Shown in pieces: positions 5,483 to 11,061 of a stretch of 11,061 nucleotides of DNA (position 1 is its first letter; every line of letters begins with the position of its first letter). Both the position numbers and the translations under genes were made by a program. This DNA comes from an uncultured Chloroflexota bacterium (GTDB taxonomy: Bacteria > Chloroflexota > Dehalococcoidia > SAR202 > UBA11138): contig CAJWRP010000036.1 in the NCBI GenBank assembly GCA_913046025.1, positions 1 through 11,061 of the forward strand. The letters run 5' to 3'. The notes under the pieces are model-generated. The model saw nothing but the letters and a program-made list of their open reading frames with translations. It was not told where the DNA came from and did not search any database.

Positions 5483-6889
5483 ATGGCAAGAGAAAATGTT
5501 GAACTAATAGCACATCTAATGCGCCGGGCCGGGTTTGGGGCAACTCGCGACGAAATCGAAACCTACGTAGCCAACGGATACGAGGCTACGGTGGACCAGT
5601 TGCTTGATCCTGGAGAGCCTGATTGGATGGGCGATTTCATGGTGAGACGATTCGACCATGAGGCGTCGGGCATGATAAATCATCGTGGTGGCGCTCGTAG
5701 CTGGATCTACCGCATGATTACCACTACTGCGCCATTACAGGAAAAGATGACACTCTTTTGGCACAGCATTTTCGCCACTGGGGTTCCCAAAGTCATCAAT
5801 GGCAGGGTGTTATTCGATCAGATCGGCATGTTCAGGCGATGCGGCATGGGCAACTTCAAGGAGCTTCTACTGGCACTCTCCAAAGACCCTGCGATGATCG
5901 TATGGCTGGACAATCAGGATAACCACGACGGCGCGATCAACGAGAACTGGGGACGCGAACTTCTTGAGCTCTTCTCTATGGGAGTCGGCGGCTATACAGA
6001 GGAGGACATCAAGGAGTGCGCCAGGGCCTTCACCGGGTGGACCATCGGGAATGCTGACTACATGATGGTGCGGTCCCAACGCGACTCTGACTGGCCTTAT
6101 GGTCGAATCGCGTACCACTTCGAATATCATCCAGAAGATCATGACGATGGTGAGAAGACGTTCCTTGGCCACAAGGGTAATTTTAACGGCGAAGACATCA
6201 TCGATATTATTTGTCAGGAAGAGTCCACGGCTCGGTTCATAGCCAGGCATATGTATCACTTCTTTATTGCCGACGAACCACCTGTTCCCTCGTGGCCATA
6301 CACGCCTCCGAGGGACCCTGAAGCCATCAATACGCTGGTAAAAGCCTACTTCGATAACGATTACGATATCGAGGCTATGATGCGGGTGATGTTTAATTCC
6401 GATTTCTTCAAGTCTGCTGCCATACGATATGAGAAGGTTAAGGGCCCGGCAGAATTTGTTGTTGGAGTTCTCCGTTTGACTGGGGAGTTCGACATGCCGC
6501 GGCGGGAAATGGTATCGAGGTACGATCAGATTACATGGATGGGCCAGGAACTTAACAATCCTCCCAGCGTCGAAGGGTGGCACCAGGGCACCGAGTGGGT
6601 GGACACCGGTACTCTTATCGAAAGAATCAATTTCGCTTCTGAGCAGTTCGGTGATACTGATAAGCCCGGTGTCAAAGCCATTATCGACAGGGCGGCCGCC
6701 GGAAATGGTGCTCAGCTTTCCTCGGAACAGCTTGTCGACCTGTGTCTTGACCAGATGGGGGCCATCTCGGTATCTGAGGAGACTCATCGAGTGCTGGTCG
6801 ATTTTGCCGAAAAAGGCGTTGGTACTGAGGATGATGTGGCGCAAGTGTTGAGGTTGACGGCGGCGACCAAAGAGTTTCAACGAGCCTAG
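5483..6889 (+). CDS. DUF1800 domain-containing protein
   Basis: The protein is 468 residues and spans the family almost end to end. Hallmarks in order are HLMRRAGFGATRDEI (11-25), EKMTLFWHSIFATG (87-100), NENWGRELLELFSMGVGGYT (153-172), RAFTGW (181-186), LGHKGNFNGEDIIDII (228-243), FIARHMYHFFI (252-262) and NNPPSVEGWHQG (358-369). DUF1800 has no established biochemical function; its genes are often next to DUF1501 genes. No signal peptide or membrane helix is visible at this N-terminus, which points to a cytoplasmic protein or to export in complex with a partner. The ATG at 5483 has GGAG with a short spacer; an upstream in-frame TTG at 5390 would add sequence unlike the family. An NHL propeller gene follows after 32 bases in the same direction, probably one transcript. 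The DUF1501 gene in this window is on the other strand about 3.8 kb away. Confidence 0.93.
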   Translation: MARENVELIAHLMRRAGFGATRDEIETYVANGYEATVDQLLDPGEPDWMGDFMVRRFDHEASGMINHRGGARSWIYRMITTTAPLQEKMTLFWHSIFATGVPKVINGRVLFDQIGMFRRCGMGNFKELLLALSKDPAMIVWLDNQDNHDGAINENWGRELLELFSMGVGGYTEEDIKECARAFTGWTIGNADYMMVRSQRDSDWPYGRIAYHFEYHPEDHDDGEKTFLGHKGNFNGEDIIDIICQEESTARFIARHMYHFFIADEPPVPSWPYTPPRDPEAINTLVKAYFDNDYDIEAMMRVMFNSDFFKSAAIRYEKVKGPAEFVVGVLRLTGEFDMPRREMVSRYDQITWMGQELNNPPSVEGWHQGTEWVDTGTLIERINFASEQFGDTDKPGVKAIIDRAAAGNGAQLSSEQLVDLCLDQMGAISVSEETHRVLVDFAEKGVGTEDDVAQVLRLTAATKEFQRA

Positions 6890-6921
6890 TTAGCCTGCCC
6901 CAAGAACTTTCGAGGTCTAGT

Positions 6922-7953
6922 ATGGTTTCTGGTGTTTCTCAAACAGGTAAACAGGTGCTCGAATACAGCGTAACCCTTGGCATAGTTGCAATGGAGGGGC
7001 GTGGCTTCGAGTATCCCACTGACGTTGTCATTGGCAATAACGGACGACTTTATGTGCCTAATCGGTCCAGGAACAGCGGCGAGCGTTCCGTCAGAATTAC
7101 CGTGCTGGATGTGGACAGCGAATACCATGGCATCTTCGCTACGTTTGGCCACGGAGAAGGCTATCTGGTCTCTCCTATGTGCGCTGCGGGAGATGACCAA
7201 AACCAGATCTACATAACCGACGACGCGACTAACAAGGTGTCGATCTTCGATTACGAAGGCAATTTCGTATCGCGGTGGGGCGTGCACGGCACCGGTGACG
7301 GCGAGCTAAATGGGCCTTCTGGAATCGCCTTTGATTCTGCCGGGGACGTTTACGTTGCGGATACCCAAAACAATCGCGTTCAGAAATTCAGTGCTGCTGG
7401 CGAATTCTTGTCGGGCTTCGGCACTGGAGGCTCAGGCGAAGGCCAGTTCGACCTGCCTTGGGGCGTTACGGTGTCGTCCGATGGCGATGTGTTCGTGGCC
7501 GACTGGGGTAACGACAGGATTCAGAAGTTTACCTCAGACGGCGAGTTTGTAGCCGCCTGTGGGACTTCGGGACGAGGCGACGGTCAGCTTCTCCGACCTT
7601 CCGGCGTCGTGGTGGACGAGCGCGGATATATCTACGTGTCGGACTGGGGCAACGAGAGGGTTCAGGTCTTCGACAGCGAAGGTGCGTTCCTGCAAAAGCT
7701 GCGCGGCGAGGCGACGCTATCGAAATGGGCTGCGCTGTATCTTGATACCAACAAGGAAGAAGGCGAGACTCGGGCTATGTCCGACCTGGAGCCAAGCGCA
7801 GAACTGATCGGCAGTGACGATCCTCATACCCAGTCGGCTCACATCGAAAAGTACTTCTGGGCTCCGATGTCAGTCAAGCTCGACGACGCAGGCAGCCTCT
7901 ACGTCACCGACGGAAACCGCCACAGGATTCAGGTATACAAGCGAGTCTCTTAG
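6922..7953 (+). CDS. NHL-repeat beta-propeller protein (copy 1)
   Basis: The protein is 343 residues built of about six NHL blades. The repeats are clearest at 129-168 (PSGIAFDSAGDVYVAD, NNRVQKF), 176-214 (PWGVTVSSDGDVFVADWGND) and 223-262 (PSGVVVDERGYIYVSDWGNE), with more divergent blades at about 29-70 and 82-120 and a last blade at 312-342 (SLYVTDGNRHRIQVYK). NHL propellers are binding platforms or scaffolds; some are enzymes. Between the fifth and sixth blades lies an insert of about 50 residues starting GEATLSKWAALYLDTN (262-277) and containing MSDLEP (286-291), also found in the second NHL gene. No signal peptide is seen, so it is probably cytoplasmic. The ATG at 6922 has GAGG about 6 bases upstream. 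It follows DUF1800 by 32 bases, which suggests co-transcription and a shared job with that protein. Confidence 0.92.
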   Translation: MVSGVSQTGKQVLEYSVTLGIVAMEGRGFEYPTDVVIGNNGRLYVPNRSRNSGERSVRITVLDVDSEYHGIFATFGHGEGYLVSPMCAAGDDQNQIYITDDATNKVSIFDYEGNFVSRWGVHGTGDGELNGPSGIAFDSAGDVYVADTQNNRVQKFSAAGEFLSGFGTGGSGEGQFDLPWGVTVSSDGDVFVADWGNDRIQKFTSDGEFVAACGTSGRGDGQLLRPSGVVVDERGYIYVSDWGNERVQVFDSEGAFLQKLRGEATLSKWAALYLDTNKEEGETRAMSDLEPSAELIGSDDPHTQSAHIEKYFWAPMSVKLDDAGSLYVTDGNRHRIQVYKRVS

Positions 7954-8023
7954 CCAGCAAGCGACTGTTCGGCGTCTTGGGTCTCGCGCCACGGTCCTTC
8001 TGATAGAGGCAAGTTACATCTGC

Positions 8024-8045
8024 TTGGCAATGCCAATGCCAATGT
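8024..8045. repeat. Palindrome TTGGCA-A-TGCCAA merged with three CAATGC-type repeats
   Basis: TTGGCA (8024-8029) and TGCCAA (8031-8036) are exact inverted halves around one central base. The right half also starts a short tandem array of CAATGC units (8028-8033, 8034-8039, and 8040-8045 with T at the last base). It lies about 135 bases upstream of the -35 box of the enolase promoter. It could be a regulator site; chance is not excluded. Confidence 0.4.
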
Positions 8046-8170
8046 CTATATACTCTATGGCCCAAGCCCGATTTTATGGTGTTCAATTCAGACTGCTTTG
8101 TTTACACACCGTCCACGTTTCTTTATTCGAAGCCTCACCTCTATGTGATGTCGACTTAATTCCCAGCCAT

Positions 8171-8199
8171 TTGACAGCCTTACCTGGCAGGACTAGAGT
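8171..8199 (+). promoter_or_regulatory. Sigma70-type promoter for the enolase-superfamily gene
   Basis: A perfect -35 box TTGACA (8171-8176) is followed by an optimal 17-base spacer and a -10 box TAGAGT (8194-8199, four of six consensus bases). Transcription would start near 8206, giving a leader of about 40 bases that contains AGGAG (8234-8238), six bases before the ATG at 8245. This suggests that the enolase gene is transcribed independently of the DUF1800-NHL operon upstream. Confidence 0.6.
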
Positions 8200-8244
8200 C
8201 TGGTGGTCGCTGAGTCTGAAATCGCAAGAACTTAGGAGCTGTTA

Positions 8245-9387
8245 ATGAAAGTTACCGGTCTTAAAACAATGGTCGTTGAAAACGAGGAACCATATATAGG
8301 TGGCAGGTACTTTCTGTTCCTGGAACTGGAGACCGACGAGGGCATTACCGGTATCGGAGAGCGCATAGCCGGTAGCTCGTATTCCAATCATCTGGGCGAT
8401 CTGAAAACGCAGGTTAGTATGATCGAAGAGTTTGTAGGCCAGTTTGTAATGGGAGAGAACCCGTTTAACATTGAGCTGCTTTGGGACAGTATGTACGCAT
8501 CTCGGCACGACCTGCGACACCCAAGCCTGTACTCCACTCCTGTGATAAGTGGCATAGACATGGCGCTGTGGGACATCGTTGGGAAGGCCGCGAATCAGCC
8601 GGTCTACAACCTGCTTGGCGGCAAGTACCACGAGAAGCTACGGGCATACGCCTACATGCCGGGCGGCCCTTTCAATGACGATCCGAAGCGCGCCGGGGAG
8701 GTTGCGGCCCAGCTAGTCGCGGAGGGAAACACTGCCTGCAAACTGGACCCGTTTATGCCTACATACCCGATTCCCAGGGACATCCCTCTCTGGGAGATCG
8801 ATAAGGCCGCGAAGATTTTCGAGGCCATCCGGGATGCGGTGGGCAACAACCTGGAGATTGGCATTGGAACGCATGGGCAGCTGACGACCTACAGCGCCAT
8901 CCGCGTCGCCGACTACTTGGAGCCGTACCATCCCTTCTGGTTTGAGGAGCCGGTTCCACCTGAGAACATCGACGAGATGGCCAGGGTAGCCGCCCACACC
9001 AGCATTCCTATCGCAACTGGCGAACGGCTGGTAACCAAGTATGAGTTCTCGAACGTTCTGGAGAAGAAGGCAGCGCAGATAATTCAGCTGGATGTTGGTC
9101 AGTGTGGCGGCATAACCGAGTCGAAAAAGATCGCGGCAATCGCCGAGGCGCACTATGCGATGATTGCTCCTCACATGTATTGCGGACCAGTCGCCGCTGC
9201 CGCTGCTGTTCAGATCGATACATGCTCTCCAAACTTCCTCATTCAGGAAGCGAATCAAAGCCCGCTCCACAAGACGATATTCAAAGAGCCCCTGGTGTTT
9301 GAGCAGGGCTTCATTACCCCGCCGACAGGTCCCGGGCTTGGCATTGAGTTTGAGGAGAGTGTGCTCAAAAAACATCTAGTGGAGTAG
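8245..9387 (+). CDS. Enolase-superfamily (mandelate racemase/muconate lactonizing type) protein, complete
   Basis: The protein is 380 residues, the usual full length. It has the N-terminal capping domain (YFLFLELETDEGITGIGE, 22-39), the linker motif GIDMALWDIVGKAANQPVY (103-121) and the TIM barrel. Visible active-site elements are K166 and D168 (CKLDP), H210 (GIGTHGQ, 206-212), E234/E235 (WFEEPVPPEN), E260 (ATGERL), D283 (QLDVGQCGG) and H310 (IAPH). The family abstracts the alpha proton of a carboxylate using Mg2+; the sequence looks nearest to sugar-acid dehydratases of the galactonate-dehydratase type, substrate unknown. One anomaly is that the usual first metal-binding Asp, two residues before the His (D-x-H), is Gly208 here (G-T-H). 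I recall GTHGQ from other members, so this may mark a subgroup rather than a defect. The start at 8245 is fixed by AGGAG six bases upstream. The gene has its own promoter and ends at a shared terminator. Confidence 0.95.
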   Translation: MKVTGLKTMVVENEEPYIGGRYFLFLELETDEGITGIGERIAGSSYSNHLGDLKTQVSMIEEFVGQFVMGENPFNIELLWDSMYASRHDLRHPSLYSTPVISGIDMALWDIVGKAANQPVYNLLGGKYHEKLRAYAYMPGGPFNDDPKRAGEVAAQLVAEGNTACKLDPFMPTYPIPRDIPLWEIDKAAKIFEAIRDAVGNNLEIGIGTHGQLTTYSAIRVADYLEPYHPFWFEEPVPPENIDEMARVAAHTSIPIATGERLVTKYEFSNVLEKKAAQIIQLDVGQCGGITESKKIAAIAEAHYAMIAPHMYCGPVAAAAAVQIDTCSPNFLIQEANQSPLHKTIFKEPLVFEQGFITPPTGPGLGIEFEESVLKKHLVE

Positions 9388-9505
9388 TAGGTATTTGGCA
9401 TTTTCGCTTTCAGGCGATATCTTGTCTAAGTCAACGTGTATCATCTGACAAAAAAAGTTGACCTGGTTGTGGAGCGGCGCTGAGATTCCCCCAAGAGGCC
9501 ACATA

Positions 9506-9540
9506 AAAAATAGGGACGCATTATTGGCGTCCCTATTTTT
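9506..9540. terminator. Strong bidirectional intrinsic terminator between convergent genes
   Basis: A perfect 14-bp stem is formed by AAAAATAGGGACGC (9506-9519) and GCGTCCCTATTTTT (9527-9540) around a 7-base loop. The GC-rich core is flanked by A and T runs on both sides, so it can end transcripts in both directions. It lies 118 bases after the enolase stop and 23 bases after the stop of the leftward NHL gene. Confidence 0.92.
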
Positions 9541-9563
9541 ATTAGGCTGTCGTACTTAAGTGC

Positions 9564-10577
9564 CTAGACCGTCAGAAGTTGCGGCGACCTCAACGGCGGC
9601 AAGATCTGGCCCGGCTGTAGATGAATTGCTTCCTTCTGGTACACCTGAACCCTGAAGGAGTTGTAGTCGGCGATGTACAGTCGTCCTTCGTCATCTACTA
9701 CAACTGACTTGGGACTTCGCAGTCGCTTCTGTGGCTCAAGGTTGGCCATCTCTCGCAGCCTGAGAGGGAGCGCATTCGTCAGTAGATAATCGCGCGCCGG
9801 CTTAGATAGCGTGGCGTCTCCTATGAACTTCTCAACGTATCGGCCTTCAGGACTGAAGAGCTGCACCCGGTTGTTGCCGCAGTCAGCAACGTAGATGTCC
9901 CCATCCTTGTCAACGGTAACGCCGGTTGGTCGATTGAACCTGCCGTCCTCGCTGCCCGACTTGCCGATGGTCATCTTGAACTCGCCCTCAGCGGAGAACT
10001 TCTGAATTCGGTCGTTCCGCCAGTCTGCCACGTAGACGTCGCCAAGCTCGTCTACAGTGACGCCCCAAGGCATATTGAGATGGCCGTCGCCGTCGCCGAA
10101 GGTTCCGAATTTCAGAAGGAACTTTCCGTCCTTTGTGAACTTTTGGATGCGGTGGTTGAGCGTATCAGAAAGATAGATGTTCTCGTCGGCGTCGAAGGCG
10201 AGACCTGACGGGCGGTTGAACTGACCGTCACGGTCCCCCTTCTCTCCCCATTTGCTGAGGAAGTTGCCATCGCTGTCCAGTACGGTTATTCGGTTGAGAC
10301 CTTCATCCGAGACATACAAATTTTCTTCGCCATCTATGATCAGTGAAACGGGCCAGATGAAATTACCATCTTCCGTTCCCTTTTGGGATAAGGTGGCCAG
10401 ATTCTGGTCATCCCATGTCAGTTTCGCGATTTCCGCCAGCGTCTCGGACCTGCACAGCACGTAGATGCGGCCCTCTTTACCCAATGCGACATCGATGGGC
10501 CAGTTGTTCCAGCGTCTCATGCCTATTGTTTTTACGAAGGGAAATCCTGCCCTTAGTAGAGCGTATGGCCTACCCAT
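9564..10577 (-). CDS. NHL-repeat beta-propeller protein (copy 2)
   Basis: The protein is 337 residues and clearly related to the NHL protein at 6922. Blades are visible at about 23-60, 75-110 (ENLYVSDEGLNRITVLDSDG), 122-157 (PSGLAFDADENIYLSD, NHRIQKF), 169-204 (PWGVTVDELGDVYVADWRND), 216-252 (PTGVTVDKDGDIYVADCGNN) and 288-314 (SVVVDDEGRLYIADYNSFRV). After the fifth blade it has GDATLSKPARDYLLTN (253-268) and MANLEP (277-282), the same insert as copy 1 with the same 29-residue distance from the first Gly to the Pro. The tail (QPGQILPPLRSP) is proline-rich and extends past the last blade. No signal peptide is seen. The ATG at 10577 has a GAGGTG site 4 bases upstream. It lies 99 bases downstream of the DUF1501 gene on the same strand and may share its transcript. 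Its 3' end meets the strong terminator. Confidence 0.93.
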   Translation of the reverse strand: MGRPYALLRAGFPFVKTIGMRRWNNWPIDVALGKEGRIYVLCRSETLAEIAKLTWDDQNLATLSQKGTEDGNFIWPVSLIIDGEENLYVSDEGLNRITVLDSDGNFLSKWGEKGDRDGQFNRPSGLAFDADENIYLSDTLNHRIQKFTKDGKFLLKFGTFGDGDGHLNMPWGVTVDELGDVYVADWRNDRIQKFSAEGEFKMTIGKSGSEDGRFNRPTGVTVDKDGDIYVADCGNNRVQLFSPEGRYVEKFIGDATLSKPARDYLLTNALPLRLREMANLEPQKRLRSPKSVVVDDEGRLYIADYNSFRVQVYQKEAIHLQPGQILPPLRSPQLLTV

Positions 10578-10676
10578 AATTCACCTCACCTGAAGTTGTC
10601 ATGTATATGTTTTTGTATATCGGCATCGCCAGTTCAGTGTAGTCTAGCGGCCGATAATGTCTTGTTGATTGCTAAA
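10578..10676 (-). other. Short gap between the DUF1501 gene and NHL copy 2
   Basis: These 99 bases hold no gene and no clear terminator after the DUF1501 stop (TAA at 10679-10677). The NHL ribosome binding site lies at the left end. A -10-like TATACA is readable on the minus strand, but no matching -35 is convincing. Co-transcription of DUF1501 and NHL copy 2 is therefore possible. Confidence 0.35.
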
Positions 10677-11061
10677 TTACTTGAACGGCTGTAGCTGTTC
10701 GAAATTGCCATTGACTATGGGAGCAGCCTCAATTTCCAACCACTGCTCCAGCAGGGTGGCGTATGCTCCTCGGAAGTCGTAGGTGTGCGCCAGGTCTTCC
10801 CCTCGTGCCCACTTATCTGGCTCAAGGGAAGGGTATTCAGAATACAGCCCCCCTTTTATGCTGTCGCCAATCAAGAAGGCTCCACCGCCAGTGCCGTGGT
10901 CCGTTCCGCTGCCGTTGTCCCTCATGCGTCGGCCGAACTCCGTGAACACAAGCATTACTACTTCTTCAGAAGACTTGTGGTCCCGGAGGTCTTGGAAGAA
11001 GTCCATGATTGCTCCTGAGAGGTCCGAGAGAAGCGGCGGCTGGGGTGGGGTTTCGTTAGCG
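10677..11061 (-). CDS. DUF1501 domain-containing protein, C-terminal part only
   Basis: This is the last 127 residues of a gene that enters from the right edge; its start is outside the window. The reading frame is open to the edge (visible residues begin near ETPPQPPLLSDLSGAIMDFF). The family's C-terminal hallmarks are present: FTEFGRRMRDNGSGTDHGTG, then GGAFLIGDSIKGGLYSEYPSL, then the end motif DLAHTYDFRGAYATLLEQWL. DUF1501 proteins are recalled as relatives of the alkaline phosphatase/sulfatase fold, often with a Tat signal, and often encoded beside DUF1800 proteins; the specific reaction is not established. The signal and the metal-site N-terminal half cannot be judged here. The next gene on this strand is NHL copy 2, 99 bases downstream. 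Confidence 0.92.
   Translation of the reverse strand, partial: ANETPPQPPLLSDLSGAIMDFFQDLRDHKSSEEVVMLVFTEFGRRMRDNGSGTDHGTGGGAFLIGDSIKGGLYSEYPSLEPDKWARGEDLAHTYDFRGAYATLLEQWLEIEAAPIVNGNFEQLQPFK

Larger units (their letters stand above)
7954..8244. other. Intergenic stretch between NHL copy 1 and the enolase gene
   Basis: These 291 bases hold no gene that I can support. They contain a perfect odd palindrome with short tandem repeats (8024-8045) and a good promoter (8171-8199), both listed separately. No intrinsic terminator is visible after the NHL gene, so some read-through into the enolase gene is possible. Confidence 0.5.

Noticed and set aside
5867..6880. A 337-codon minus-strand frame
   Set aside because: It mirrors the DUF1800 gene; the family motifs are all on the + strand and the minus translation has none.
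8713..9375. A 220-codon minus-strand frame
   Set aside because: It is antisense to the enolase-superfamily gene, which has complete active-site motifs, a promoter and a ribosome binding site.

Overview
The window looks like a piece of a free-living environmental bacterium of moderate GC content. The gene mix suggests an uncultivated marine Chloroflexota of the SAR202 type: two enolase-superfamily enzymes, a medium-chain dehydrogenase, an MBL hydrolase, paired carboxymuconolactone-decarboxylase (CMD) proteins, cytoplasmic-looking NHL propellers, and DUF1800/DUF1501 proteins. That placement is an inference from family content only; there is no rRNA or other marker gene here. I see no tRNA, rRNA, CRISPR array, insertion sequence or phage gene.

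Layout. 1-351 (-): 5' end of an enolase-superfamily gene running off the left edge. 352-821: no convincing gene. 822-1175 (-): a small two-helix membrane protein. 1434-2503 (+): two CMD/AhpD-like genes overlapping by 4 bases (ATGA), the second with the complete redox motif and the first without it. 2504-2846: no confident gene. 2847-3620 (-): an MBL-fold hydrolase, divergent from 3934-4902 (+), an NAD(H)-type medium-chain dehydrogenase. A 9-bp dyad coincides with a candidate promoter between them. About 5016-5456 (+): an N-terminal remnant of a glycine/sarcosine/betaine reductase component B (GrdB-like) protein. 5483-6889 (+) DUF1800 and 6922-7953 (+) an NHL propeller form an operon. 8245-9387 (+): a second, complete enolase-superfamily enzyme with its own good promoter. 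9506-9540: a strong bidirectional terminator. 9564-10577 (-): a second NHL propeller. 10677-11061 (-): the C-terminal part of a DUF1501 protein running off the right edge.

How the genes may work together. The enolase-superfamily enzymes, the dehydrogenase and the MBL hydrolase fit catabolism of sugar acids, lactones or other oxidised organic matter. The CMD pair fits peroxide or organic hydroperoxide handling, or a ring/lactone step. The right half is the most unusual part. DUF1800 and DUF1501 proteins are commonly neighbours; here they lie on opposite strands, each next to one of two paralogous NHL propellers, with an enolase-superfamily gene between them. The two propellers share an uncommon insert between their last two blades with identical spacing, which points to one specific family and possibly to a shared DUF1800/DUF1501/NHL system of unknown function.
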